DNA of 44,941 nucleotides, taken from assembly GCA_002371615.1 (NCBI GenBank), contig DFGA01000054.1, positions 1-44,941 on the forward strand, in the 5' to 3' direction. The translations under genes were made by a program, and so were the position numbers. Shown here in pieces: positions 34,127-42,656 of the stretch. Positions within the stretch are counted from its first letter, which is position 1, and each line of letters opens with the position of its first letter. The stretch comes from Lachnospiraceae bacterium UBA3762 (GTDB lineage Bacteria > Bacillota > Clostridia > Lachnospirales > Lachnospiraceae). A model generated the notes under the pieces. That model saw nothing but the letters and a program-made list of their open reading frames with translations, searched no databases and was not told the origin of the DNA.

Positions 34127-34870
34127 ATGACTCTTATAACCGTGTCCGGTCTGTCACTCGGATATGACGGACACTCGATTGCAGACAACTTAAACTTTAC
34201 TGTTGAATCCGGAGATTATCTGTGTGTAGTCGGTGAAAACGGCTCCGGTAAGACTACTCTTATGAAAACCCTGTTAGGGCTTACAGAGCCTGTTGCCGGC
34301 TCAATAACATTTGACGGCGGACTCAGCAGGAATCAGATAGGATATCTTCCGCAGCAGACTCTTGTGCAGAGGGATTTTCCGGCATCCGTAAGAGAGATTG
34401 TACTCTCCGGATGTCAGAACCGCTGCGGAATGCGTCCTTTCTATAATAAGGCCGAAAAACTTCTTGCCGCGGAAAACATGGAGAAAATGGGTATAGAAGA
34501 CCTTGCTGATACGTGTTATCGTAACCTCTCAGGCGGGCAGCAGCAGCGTGTTCTGCTTGCAAGAGCGCTCTGCGCAGCACAAAAGGTTCTGCTCCTTGAT
34601 GAGCCTGTTTCTGGTCTTGATCCGATAGTTACCGATCAAATGTATGAACTGATATCAGACCTTAATCGCGACGGGATAACCATAATAATGATATCCCACG
34701 ATATCGGCGCAGCTATCAGATATGCAGACCATATACTTCACATCGGTGAAAAGATTTTCTACGGAACCAAAGATGAGTATTTAAAAAGCGGCGATGGCAG
34801 TATATTTCTTGCCGGAGTAAAGGATGAGGCTCCGGAAGATGACAAGGAGGAAATGCATAATGATCGGTAA
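34127..34870 (+). CDS. znuC: Zinc ABC transporter ATP-binding protein
   Basis: 247 residues with P-loop GENGSGKTT (about 37-45), signature LSGGQQQR and Walker B VLLLDEP. It powers the ZnuABC importer from the cytoplasmic side. The gene follows znuA by 29 bases and overlaps znuB by 11 bases. Confidence 0.94.
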   Translation: MTLITVSGLSLGYDGHSIADNLNFTVESGDYLCVVGENGSGKTTLMKTLLGLTEPVAGSITFDGGLSRNQIGYLPQQTLVQRDFPASVREIVLSGCQNRCGMRPFYNKAEKLLAAENMEKMGIEDLADTCYRNLSGGQQQRVLLARALCAAQKVLLLDEPVSGLDPIVTDQMYELISDLNRDGITIIMISHDIGAAIRYADHILHIGEKIFYGTKDEYLKSGDGSIFLAGVKDEAPEDDKEEMHNDR

Positions 34871-35699
34871 ACTTGCCATGTATTTTGAATATCCCTTTGT
34901 CAGGTATGCCGTAATCGTCGGCGTGCTTATATCGCTTTGCTCCGCTCTGCTTGGTGTAACCCTTGTGCTTAAGCGGTTTTCATACATAGGAGACGGACTC
35001 TCTCACGTTGCATTCGGGGCCTTGGCAATAGCCTCTGTGCTCAACCTTACAAATAAAATGCTTATAATCCTTCCTGTTACGGTTATAAGCGCGATACTGC
35101 TTCTTCGCAGTGGACAAGGGGCAAAAATCAAGGGCGATGCTGCGATTGCCATGATATCGGTAAGCGCACTGGCATTTGGCTATCTTCTTATGAATGTATT
35201 CTCCACCTCTTCCAACCTGTCCGGGGATGTATGCTCTACACTTTTCGGCTCCACTTCCATACTGACCCTTACCGGATGGGATGTATGGCTGTGTGCCGCA
35301 CTCTCGATTGCCGTGGTTGCAATATTTATACTATTTTACAACAAGATATTTGCAGTCACCTTTGACGAGAATTTCTCGAAGGCAACAGGTGTGGGGGCTG
35401 ACAGATACAACACACTTATTGCAGTCGTAATCGCAGTGATCATCGTGCTGGCCATGAATCTTGTGGGGTCGCTTCTGATATCGGCACTAGTGATTTTCCC
35501 TGCACTTTCCGCAATGCGGCTGTTCGGAAGCTTCCGGGCAGTCACGGTTTTCTCGGCTGCCCTTTCCGTTATCTGCGCGTTTTGCGGCATCATCATATCG
35601 ATCTTTGCCGGAACGCCCGTAGGTTCAACCATTGTTGCAGTGGATGCTGCTGCTTTCGGATTATGCTGCCTCATTTCTGCCCTTCGTAGACCTATATAG
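34860..35699 (+). CDS. znuB: Zinc ABC transporter permease
   Basis: 279 residues from the ATG at 34860, with AGGAGG 9 bases upstream inside the end of znuC; a start 12 codons earlier in the same frame is not used. About eight or nine hydrophobic helices are present, with the family segment SYIGDGLSHVAFGALAIA near the N-terminus and NLVGSLLISALVIFPALSA in the C-terminal half. It belongs to the ABC-3 family of Zn/Mn permeases and forms the channel of ZnuABC. It is the last gene of the operon; a small hairpin (CTTCT/AGAAG around 35716-35731) follows, without a T-run. Confidence 0.93.
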   Translation: MIGKLAMYFEYPFVRYAVIVGVLISLCSALLGVTLVLKRFSYIGDGLSHVAFGALAIASVLNLTNKMLIILPVTVISAILLLRSGQGAKIKGDAAIAMISVSALAFGYLLMNVFSTSSNLSGDVCSTLFGSTSILTLTGWDVWLCAALSIAVVAIFILFYNKIFAVTFDENFSKATGVGADRYNTLIAVVIAVIIVLAMNLVGSLLISALVIFPALSAMRLFGSFRAVTVFSAALSVICAFCGIIISIFAGTPVGSTIVAVDAAAFGLCCLISALRRPI

Positions 35700-35760
35700 A
35701 TGAGAACGATTAGGCTTCTGATCTTAGAAGATGCTAAAACGGATAACTATCGTGAAATCT

Positions 35761-36225
35761 TCAGAATTTCCTACGTGACAGGTATGAATTGCGGTATTCC
35801 TTCCGGTCGGTGACGTCTTCTGCGAACCATTCCGGCGGGGTAAAATCATTTGCCTCATCTTCCGTGGCAAACTCAACTTCAGCTATGATAAGCCCTTTGA
35901 ACGGCTCATCGAATATATCAAGTTCTATCGTATGATCCATATAAGGTATCAGAATACGCTTTTTGCGTATGACATTTCCGTCCGCCTTGGATGAGAGCGT
36001 CCTGTATGATTCTTCGGTAAGTGCAAGATTGTACTCCTCATGAGCAAGAGAAGTATTATCTCCCCCTACTCCCTTATAAGTCATGTAGTACCTGTCATCT
36101 TCCCTGCGGACGCGGATGACCGGCTCCGTCGTAAGATAAGCCTGCTCGATAATATGAAATCCGTACGATTCTACATCTCTGGGAAGATGCTTTATTGTAA
36201 ATTTCCTCTCAATTTCCATTCCCAT
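35761..36225 (-). CDS. CYTH-domain protein (triphosphate tunnel metalloenzyme)
   Basis: 154 residues from the ATG at 36225 (MGMEIERKF); an ATG two codons later gives the same domain. The EIERKF signature at the N-terminus, a VIRVRREDDRYYMTYKG-type strand and the IIAEVEFATEDEA segment are typical of CYTH proteins, which hydrolyse tripolyphosphate or related triphosphates in a beta-barrel tunnel with Mg. The precise substrate is unknown. It starts 10 bases after the argC stop and has no clear Shine-Dalgarno, so translation may be coupled to argC. Confidence 0.85.
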   Translation of the reverse strand: MGMEIERKFTIKHLPRDVESYGFHIIEQAYLTTEPVIRVRREDDRYYMTYKGVGGDNTSLAHEEYNLALTEESYRTLSSKADGNVIRKKRILIPYMDHTIELDIFDEPFKGLIIAEVEFATEDEANDFTPPEWFAEDVTDRKEYRNSYLSRRKF

Positions 36226-36235
36226 GTGATCAATA

Positions 36236-37186
36236 CTACACAACCAGCCCTGTTGCCGGATCTATGCCCATCGAAATATTCATGCACTCTACCGCTGCTC
36301 CGCTTGCACCCTTTCCGAGATTGTCAAACATTGCACAGACCATGATCCTGTCATCGTTTCCGGTTACAAGAATATTTGCATAGTCAAGCCCTGCCATATT
36401 ATTTGCAGGCAGGAATCCATTCATTTCAGACTCGGCGCCGTACTTGCAAACCCTTATAAACGTCTGTCCCTTATAGTGTTCGGCATACATATCCCTTAAC
36501 TGCTCTGGTGTCATTCTCTTTTTCATCAGATCCGCATGGATCGGAAGATTAACGATCATACCGCAGTAATAATCATCGACTATCGGAATAAAAACGGGTT
36601 CACGTGACAGTCCCGCTATCTTCTTCATTTCCGGAAGATGCTTGTGCATCTGGGTAAGCGCATATTCCCGGGGAGCAAACAGGTCCTGTGTCTTATCAGG
36701 AGATTCATAGAGCGCGATAGCCTTTTTTCCGGCACCGGAATATCCTGAGAGAGCCGGCACCGTAAACGGATAGTCATCCCCCACAATACCGTTTGCAACA
36801 AGCGGATAAGCCATCATAATAAAGCCCGAAGCGTAACAGCCCGGAACGGCAATACGCTTGGAGTCTCTGATCTTGTTAAAATGCGCCTCGGACAGTTCCG
36901 GAAGACCATATGCCCAGTCATCCTTCGTTCTGTGTGCCGTGGACGCGTCTATAACAACGGTATCGGGATTTTCAACAAGACTGACAGCTTCTATCGCCGC
37001 CGCATCCGGAAGACACAGGAACGTATAGTCCGACATATTTATAAGCTTTTTCCTCTCTGCCGGATCCTTCCTTAGTTCGGGGTCGATCTTAAGTACCTCT
37101 ATATCGTCCCGCCCTTCAAATCTTTCATTTATACGAAGGCCCGTAGTGCCCTCGCCGCCGTCAATAAAAACTTTAGTCTTCGCCAT
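36236..37186 (-). CDS. argC: N-acetyl-gamma-glutamyl-phosphate reductase (short type)
   Basis: 316 residues from MAKTKVFIDG at 37186, with AGGGA upstream; the open frame extends 7 codons without support. It reduces N-acetylglutamyl phosphate with NADPH, the third step of arginine synthesis. Sequence marks are GGEGTTGLRI (NADP loop), the catalytic Cys in AVPGCYASGF, and SGYSGAGKKAI. It is of the shorter ArgC type 2. It is separated from argJBD by about 16 kb, so the pathway genes are split in this genome. Confidence 0.94.
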   Translation of the reverse strand: MAKTKVFIDGGEGTTGLRINERFEGRDDIEVLKIDPELRKDPAERKKLINMSDYTFLCLPDAAAIEAVSLVENPDTVVIDASTAHRTKDDWAYGLPELSEAHFNKIRDSKRIAVPGCYASGFIMMAYPLVANGIVGDDYPFTVPALSGYSGAGKKAIALYESPDKTQDLFAPREYALTQMHKHLPEMKKIAGLSREPVFIPIVDDYYCGMIVNLPIHADLMKKRMTPEQLRDMYAEHYKGQTFIRVCKYGAESEMNGFLPANNMAGLDYANILVTGNDDRIMVCAMFDNLGKGASGAAVECMNISMGIDPATGLVV

Positions 37187-37225
37187 ATTCCATCCCTTCG
37201 TCTGCAATACCGAACTGCTAATAAA

Positions 37226-38260
37226 CTATTTAACATTAACAGTGCCTACGGATTCTCTTTCCACGATCTCGGCATCCATTATAACCTTTCTGTGTTCTGC
37301 ACCGTGTCTGATCACGTCAAACAATATTTCGCAGGTTTTACGAGCAATCAGCTCAAAAGGCTGCTTTATCGTTGTAAGCTCGGGAACAACAAATGCTCCC
37401 ATCTCGATTCCGTCGTATCCTACAACCGAAATATCCTCGGGAACCCTTATATCGGCCTCCCGAAGGGCTTTTAAGGCTCCTATCGCCATTGTATCGGAAA
37501 TTGCGTAAACAGCCGTAAAATCATGCTTCCTGCGGAGTCTTTCCCGCATTATACTATATCCGTTTTCCATACTGTAAGTATCGGCACTGTCATCCGAATG
37601 CCATATCAGTTTGGAATCCGGCTTAAGCCCATTATCCGCAAAAGCCTTCAGATATCCGTCCAGACGGAGCTGACCGATTGACGTATCTGCCTCTGCCGCA
37701 CCCATAAATGCAATCTTCTTGTGGCCCTTTTTAATCAGATAATCAACTATCCTGCAACTTTCGGCAACGTCATCTACCGATACGGATGAGTATGCCGTAT
37801 CCTCGCCTTCCGACACCGGAACGGTGGAAAGAACGAAAGGAACCCCTATTTTTTCAAGTTTTTCCGTGGAATGTGTAATAAGACCTCCGAGGAAAATGAT
37901 ACCCCGGAGTTTCTTTTCTTTGACAAGTTCTATTGCGACTTCAACTTCGTCCGTCTTCTCATCGACATGGCGAAGCTCCATTGAATAGCGCTTTGCCTGG
38001 ATCTCTTCTTCCATTATCCCGATCATTTTCATAAAAAAAGGGTTTGTCATGCCCTTCACAAGTATCGCTATGGTTCTGGAATCAGTAATCTTAAGGTTTC
38101 TGGCGCTGTTATTCGGCACGAATCCATACTCTTCAACAACATCGAGGATCTTTTGCCGTGTTTCCGGATTGATGTCCGGATGATTATTAAGGGCCCGGGA
38201 TACCGTAGCTATCCCGACCCCGCATATTCTGGCTATATCCTTGATAGTGATCGAATCCAC
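37226..38260 (-). CDS. LacI-family transcriptional regulator
   Basis: 344 residues. The N-terminal HTH (about 5-25) reads IKDIARICGVGIATVSRALNN, followed by the hinge region and a periplasmic-binding-type sensor domain (SRTIAILVKGMTNPFFMKMIG). It lies directly behind malQ and the MalF/MalG-type permeases on the same strand and has its own promoter (38295-38323). It probably controls maltodextrin or related sugar uptake and use; the effector is unknown. Confidence 0.92.
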   Translation of the reverse strand: MDSITIKDIARICGVGIATVSRALNNHPDINPETRQKILDVVEEYGFVPNNSARNLKITDSRTIAILVKGMTNPFFMKMIGIMEEEIQAKRYSMELRHVDEKTDEVEVAIELVKEKKLRGIIFLGGLITHSTEKLEKIGVPFVLSTVPVSEGEDTAYSSVSVDDVAESCRIVDYLIKKGHKKIAFMGAAEADTSIGQLRLDGYLKAFADNGLKPDSKLIWHSDDSADTYSMENGYSIMRERLRRKHDFTAVYAISDTMAIGALKALREADIRVPEDISVVGYDGIEMGAFVVPELTTIKQPFELIARKTCEILFDVIRHGAEHRKVIMDAEIVERESVGTVNVK

Positions 38261-38294
38261 TTACATGCCCCCATTACACGATTAATACTGTTCT

Positions 38295-38323
38295 ATATTA
38301 CTCTTATCGAAAATTTATGTCAA
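38295..38323 (-). promoter_or_regulatory. Promoter of the lacI-type gene
   Basis: On the minus strand TTGACA (38323-38318) is followed by a 17-base spacer and TAATAT (38300-38295), about 35 bases before the ATG. This separates regulator expression from the mal operon. Confidence 0.65.
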
Positions 38324-38327
38324 CTAA

Positions 38328-38381
38328 TGCCAGTGTCGCCTGCAATCCTGACAAGGCGACGCCAAACATCACAATCTGGCA
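38328..38381. repeat. Nested hairpin at the end of malQ
   Basis: TGCCAG (38328-38333) pairs with CTGGCA (38376-38381), and GTCGCCT (38335-38341) with AGGCGAC (38354-38360). It overlaps the last codons of malQ. No T-run follows, so it may stabilise or process the 3' end more than terminate it. Confidence 0.5.
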
Positions 38382-39862
38382 TACAGTTTAGTGATAGAAC
38401 GTATCTCTTTCGCAAGTTTTTTCGTAAAGGCACCCTTCTTCATACGCCACACCCAGTTTCCCCCGAGAGTAGACGGAGTATTTATCCGCGCTGAGCCATC
38501 AAGCCCCAGCCAGTCCTGCATTGGGATGATACAGATCTTTGACACCGACCCCATTGCCAGCTTTATAAACGAGAAGGCAATATCCTTGTCGGATGCAAAA
38601 TCAGTCCGGTTCAGGTAATCAAGAGCCATCTTCCTGTCTTTTTCCTTCATGCTCTTATACCAGCCGACAGTCGTATCATTATCGTGCGTCCCCGTGTAGC
38701 ATACCGTATTTGAAATATAGTTATGAGGAAGATAATCCGAGTCTTCTCTTGAATCAAACGCAAACTGCAAAACCTTCATTCCGGGATATCCGCTTCTTTG
38801 AACAAGCTTTATAACAGAGTCTGTCAGGAAACCGAGATCTTCGGCTATCATATCCACATCCCCCAGCTCGGCACTTATTGCCTTAAAGAGTGCAAATCCG
38901 GGACCCTTTTTCCATCGTCCGAATTCGGCAGTCTCGTTGCCGTAAGGTATTGAGTAATATGCATCAAACGCCCTGAAATGATCAACCCGGACTACATCAT
39001 ACAGATCATAACAATGCCTGATCCTTGCTATCCACCATTTATATCCCGTCTGCTTGTGATAATCCCAGTCATACAGCGGATTACCCCACAACTGTCCGGT
39101 AGCAGAAAATCCGTCCGGAGGGCATCCGGCAACCGCGATGGGGTACCCTTTTTCATCGAACTGGAACAGTTCGGGATTGGCCCATGTATCGGCACTGTCA
39201 AAGGCAACATATATAGGAATATCACCTATTATTTTAATGCCCTTGTCGTTGGCATACTCTTTAAGTGCTCTCCACTGAACTATGAACTTATACTGGAGAA
39301 ACTTATAGAATTCCACTTCCTCGGCATATTTTTTTCTATAAATATCAAGTGTTTTCTTATCGCGTTTTCTGATATCTTCGTCCCATTCTATAAAGCTTAC
39401 TCCGCCGAAGGAGTTCTTGACGGCCATATACAAAGCGTAATCCTCAAGCCAGAAACCATTCTGTCTGACAAACTTTGCATAATTTTTGTCTTTTGCAAGA
39501 TTGCTGCGTCCAAATGCCTTTTTCAGCATTTGAAAACGTGTGTTATATATTTTGCCGTAATCTATCTCGTCACTCTTTTTCCCAAAATCATATGAATCGG
39601 CCTCCTTTTGCGTCAGCAGTCCTTCTTCCACGAGCATCTCCGGATCAATAAAGTAAGGATTTCCCGCAAATGTGGAAAATGACTGATATGGTGAATCACC
39701 GTAGCTTGTAGGCCCAAGAGGCAGTATCTGCCAGTAGCTTTGTCCGGCCATACTCAGCATATCGACAAACCTGTAGCTTTCCTTTCCAAAGGTTCCTATT
39801 CCGTATTTACCCGGAAGCGACGCAACCGGCATTAAAATTCCGCTTTTTCTGACTGTTTTCAT
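38369..39862 (-). CDS. malQ: 4-alpha-glucanotransferase (amylomaltase)
   Basis: 497 residues. A GH77 enzyme that transfers alpha-1,4-glucan units in maltodextrin metabolism. The N-terminus GILMPVASLPGKYGIGTFG and the segment SYWQILPLGPTSYGDSPYQS are typical. The nucleophile is the Asp in VVRVDHFRAF, the acid/base Glu lies in MIAEDLGFL, and TGTHDNDTTVGW supplies another active-site Asp. AGGAG lies upstream of the ATG and the gap to malG is 16 bases, so it belongs to the malF-malG transcript. It acts in the cytoplasm on imported oligosaccharides. Confidence 0.95.
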   Translation of the reverse strand: MKTVRKSGILMPVASLPGKYGIGTFGKESYRFVDMLSMAGQSYWQILPLGPTSYGDSPYQSFSTFAGNPYFIDPEMLVEEGLLTQKEADSYDFGKKSDEIDYGKIYNTRFQMLKKAFGRSNLAKDKNYAKFVRQNGFWLEDYALYMAVKNSFGGVSFIEWDEDIRKRDKKTLDIYRKKYAEEVEFYKFLQYKFIVQWRALKEYANDKGIKIIGDIPIYVAFDSADTWANPELFQFDEKGYPIAVAGCPPDGFSATGQLWGNPLYDWDYHKQTGYKWWIARIRHCYDLYDVVRVDHFRAFDAYYSIPYGNETAEFGRWKKGPGFALFKAISAELGDVDMIAEDLGFLTDSVIKLVQRSGYPGMKVLQFAFDSREDSDYLPHNYISNTVCYTGTHDNDTTVGWYKSMKEKDRKMALDYLNRTDFASDKDIAFSFIKLAMGSVSKICIIPMQDWLGLDGSARINTPSTLGGNWVWRMKKGAFTKKLAKEIRSITKLYARL

Positions 39863-39878
39863 GATAACTCCTGTGATT

Positions 39879-40721
39879 TTATCCCTTTACGGCACCGGCC
39901 AGAACGCCTTTGATGATATATTTCTGGCAGGTAATGTACATAACGATTATCGGAAGAACCGTCATTATTATGCAGGCCATCATCGGACCCATTGCAACAT
40001 GCCCGTAACTTCCCTTAAAGTACTGTATCAGTATCGGTATTGTCGTGTATTTCTTCCTGTCAAGTACGAGATACGGAAGCAGATAGTCGTTCCACAGCCA
40101 CATTGTCTCAAGAATGCATACAGAGATCAGTGTCGGCTTTAATATAGGGATGATCACCGAGAAGAAAGTTCTGATTGGATTACATCCGTCGATCATTGCA
40201 GCTTCTTCGATCTCAAGCGGTATTGACTTCATAAATCCCGTGAACATAAATACCGCAAGCCCTGCTCCGAAGCCAAGGTATATTATACATATACGGAACG
40301 GAGTATCAAGATCCAGCCTGTCTGCTGTTGATGACAGGGTAAACATGAGCATCTGGAACGGAACTACCATTGAGAAAACGAACAGTCCGTAGCAGACCTT
40401 CGACAAAAGGTTGTGTACCCTCGTTATATACCATGCACACATCGAAGTACACAGCAATATAAGAACTACCGACGAAACCGTGATCACAAGGCTGTAACCG
40501 AAAGCGGTCGCAAACCCCTGAGATCCCAGGGCTTCAACATAATTGGCAAGTCCGGTAAAGCTTGAGGCGTTCGGTAGTACAAATGCCGAGCCTGTCGTTA
40601 TGTACTTTTCGTCTTTAAGCGAGTTGATAAGTATCATTACAACGGGATATATCCACAGAAGTGAGAGTATCCCGAGAAAAATACTAAGTATAGTCCTGGC
40701 TGTCTGATTTTTCTTTTCCAT
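39879..40721 (-). CDS. Sugar ABC transporter permease, MalG-type
   Basis: 280 residues with about six membrane helices. The EAA loop is EIEEAAMIDGCNPIRTFFSVIIPILKP (split here: EEAAMIDG and FFSVIIPILKP), where the ATPase docks. The start is the last base of the malF stop, with GGGAGG 10 bases upstream. It pairs with the MalF-type protein. Neighbouring malQ suggests maltodextrins as substrate. Confidence 0.92.
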   Translation of the reverse strand: MEKKNQTARTILSIFLGILSLLWIYPVVMILINSLKDEKYITTGSAFVLPNASSFTGLANYVEALGSQGFATAFGYSLVITVSSVVLILLCTSMCAWYITRVHNLLSKVCYGLFVFSMVVPFQMLMFTLSSTADRLDLDTPFRICIIYLGFGAGLAVFMFTGFMKSIPLEIEEAAMIDGCNPIRTFFSVIIPILKPTLISVCILETMWLWNDYLLPYLVLDRKKYTTIPILIQYFKGSYGHVAMGPMMACIIMTVLPIIVMYITCQKYIIKGVLAGAVKG

Positions 40722-41572
40722 TACTGCTGCACCTCCCTTGACTTCGTCGCTTTAAGCTGTATAAGCGAAATAAGTATAACCATGATGCAGAAAATCACCG
40801 CTTTGGCCTGACCGTAACCTTTCCACTGGGCACCGCTGCGGCTGTAAAATGTATTATAAATGTTAAGTGCCATCATCTCCGATGCATGAGCCGGCTCTCC
40901 ACCCGTAAGAGCAAGGTTCTGGTCGAAAAGCTTAAATCCGTTCGTGATCGTAAGGAACGAACAGATCGTTATTGAAGGCATAACATTAGGTATCTTGATC
41001 CTGAATAATATCTGTGAATTGGAAGCACCGTCTATCTTGGCTGCTTCGATATAGTCCTCGGGGATCGACTGCAATCCCGCAATATAGATGATCATCATGT
41101 AACCAACCTGCTGCCAGAGCATCAGGATTATGAGCCCCCAGAATCCATATGTTGCATTAAGGGCAAGCAGGGGCTTATCGAGTAATGACAGTACGCAGTT
41201 GAGCAGTATCTGCCAGATATAACCGAGAACGATACCCCCGATAAGGTTAGGCATGAAGAATACCGTCCTGTACAAATTTGAACCCTTGATTTTGCTCGTA
41301 AGAGCCAGTGCTATCGCGAATGCGATAACATTGATCAGAACCGTCGAAACAACGGTGAATGCTGCCGTAAACCCGAATGCATCCCAGAATCCCGGGTCAC
41401 TTACGGCATAAATGTAATTCTTCATTCCGACGAATGTTGCCTTTTTGATCGTAGTGAATTTGCAAAACGACAGATACAGGCCCTGAATAAACGGATAGAT
41501 GAATCCTATACAGAATGCAGCTAATGTAGGCAACACAAAGACGGGCCAATATCTTCTTATAGCTTTTTCCAT
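40721..41572 (-). CDS. Sugar ABC transporter permease, MalF-type
   Basis: 283 residues from MEKAIRRYWPVFVL at 41572, with GGAG 10 bases upstream. The open frame runs 29 codons further through the structured repeat, where it begins MKTLQHVGHA; that part is not expected to belong to the permease. About six helices are present, and the EAA loop has YIEAAKIDGASNSQILFRI. First gene of the malF-malG-malQ transcript. The binding protein and ATPase are not in this operon; an MsmK/UgpC-type ATPase lies at the window end and may serve it. Confidence 0.9.
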   Translation of the reverse strand: MEKAIRRYWPVFVLPTLAAFCIGFIYPFIQGLYLSFCKFTTIKKATFVGMKNYIYAVSDPGFWDAFGFTAAFTVVSTVLINVIAFAIALALTSKIKGSNLYRTVFFMPNLIGGIVLGYIWQILLNCVLSLLDKPLLALNATYGFWGLIILMLWQQVGYMMIIYIAGLQSIPEDYIEAAKIDGASNSQILFRIKIPNVMPSITICSFLTITNGFKLFDQNLALTGGEPAHASEMMALNIYNTFYSRSGAQWKGYGQAKAVIFCIMVILISLIQLKATKSREVQQ

Positions 41573-41593
41573 AGATTGTTTACTCCTTCTTTT

Positions 41594-41678
41594 CTTGAGA
41601 GCCACGCCATTCAAAGTCCACTTCGTGGAGGCGTGGCCTACGTGCTGCAAAGTTTTCATAGAAAACTTTACACCACCT
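41594..41678 (-). repeat. Structured repeat, malF leader (copy B)
   Basis: Minus-strand copy of the znuA-leader repeat. Stems: TAAAGTTTTC (41670-41661) with GAAAACTTTG (41657-41648); GCCACGCC (41637-41630) with GGCGTGGC (41608-41601), perfect; and hairpin TCCAC-GAA-GTGGA (41629-41617). The inner hairpin differs in sequence from copy A, but both arms change together and the GAA loop is kept. The same MKTLQHVGHA frame is open. Confidence 0.65.
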
Positions 41679-41685
41679 AAATGTG

Positions 41686-41714
41686 CTTACATAACGATAT
41701 TAACATGTTATAAT
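41686..41714 (+). promoter_or_regulatory. Promoter of the small-protein/nrdG operon
   Basis: CTTACA (41686-41691), a 17-base spacer, then TATAAT (41709-41714). ACATGT (41704-41709) in the spacer could be part of an operator for the divergent mal operon. Confidence 0.5.
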
Positions 41715-41764
41715 GATCTAAGTAAATTACCAATAGTGATTTTAATAATATAAGGAGATCCGTT

Positions 41765-41956
41765 ATGCCGACAGAAAAGGAAATCGAAGAAGTTATCAAC
41801 ATGTTGGATGGCAAAACAGAAGAGGGCGTCAGCAGGATCGGTGTCCACAGGGTAGAGACCGAGCGGGAAGACTATGTAAGAGAAGTCCATCATCACGGCA
41901 GGTGTGATGTGGGAAGTCCTTTTGCTGACGGCAGTGTGGGCAATTTCTGCGGCTGA
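41765..41956 (+). CDS. Small His/Cys-containing protein next to nrdG-type gene
   Basis: 63 residues with AAGGAG 7 bases before the ATG. The N-terminal half is a charged helix (KEIEEVINMLDGK), and the C-terminal half carries HHHGRCDVGSPF and ends NFCG, which looks like a metal site with three His and two Cys. It is 4 bases upstream of the radical-SAM activase, so they are probably co-translated. I do not recognise the family with certainty; it may be a partner of the anaerobic ribonucleotide reductase system. Confidence 0.65.
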   Translation: MPTEKEIEEVINMLDGKTEEGVSRIGVHRVETEREDYVREVHHHGRCDVGSPFADGSVGNFCG

Positions 41957-41960
41957 TATC

Positions 41961-42656
41961 ATGCTTAATATTCAGGGACTTCAAAAAACCACATTACTTG
42001 ACTATCCTGGATGTGTTGCGGCAACTGTATTTTTCGGCGGCTGTAATATGCGCTGTCCGTTCTGTCATAACATGGATATTGTGGAAAATACTACAGAGCC
42101 GGCGTATAGTGACAGGGACGTTTTAGGATTTCTGTCAAAAAGGAGCGGCGTACTGGATGGCGTATGCATTACCGGGGGAGAGCCTACCCTCTGCCCGGAA
42201 CTTCCTTCATTTATTGCCCGGATCAAAGACCTCGGCTACCGCGTAAAGCTTGACACAAACGGAACCAATCCCCAAATGCTTAAATGCCTTGTTAATGACA
42301 AACTTGTCGATTATGTTGCCATGGATATCAAATCATCACTTGGCGGATATGGCAAAGCATGCGGTATCAGCAGCATTGATACTTCTCCCATAAAGGAAAG
42401 TATTGATTTTCTCCTTGCCGGAACATGCGAATACGAATTCAGGACAACTGCCGTGGAAGAATTCCTGTCCGACAGTGTAATATCCGAAATAGGTGCGCTC
42501 ATAAAAGGCGCAAAACAATACTATCTCCAAGGCTATGTGGAATCCGAGTTTGTCCCGGACAAATCTCTCCACGCTGTTTCCAAGGATAAACTCCTGCAAT
42601 ATGTACAGGAACTGTCAAAATCAATAGATCTGGTCAGCATCCGCGGAATAGACTAA
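41961..42656 (+). CDS. nrdG: Radical-SAM activase, NrdG-type
   Basis: 231 residues from MLNIQGLQKTTLLDYPG at 41961; an earlier in-frame ATG lies inside the small upstream gene. The iron-sulphur motif CNMRCPFC (Cys28, Cys32, Cys35) binds the 4Fe-4S cluster, and GVCITGGEPTL is the SAM-binding GGE motif. This family installs the glycyl radical on anaerobic ribonucleotide reductase (NrdG2-like). NrdD itself is not in the window, so it may serve a distant NrdD or another glycyl-radical enzyme. Its end overlaps the convergent PucR-type gene by 4 bases. Confidence 0.85.
   Translation: MLNIQGLQKTTLLDYPGCVAATVFFGGCNMRCPFCHNMDIVENTTEPAYSDRDVLGFLSKRSGVLDGVCITGGEPTLCPELPSFIARIKDLGYRVKLDTNGTNPQMLKCLVNDKLVDYVAMDIKSSLGGYGKACGISSIDTSPIKESIDFLLAGTCEYEFRTTAVEEFLSDSVISEIGALIKGAKQYYLQGYVESEFVPDKSLHAVSKDKLLQYVQELSKSIDLVSIRGID

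Noticed and set aside
41573..41659. 29-codon N-terminal extension of the MalF-type permease
   Set aside because: It is the repeat frame MKTLQHVGHA read through; the permease start at 41572 has its own GGAG.
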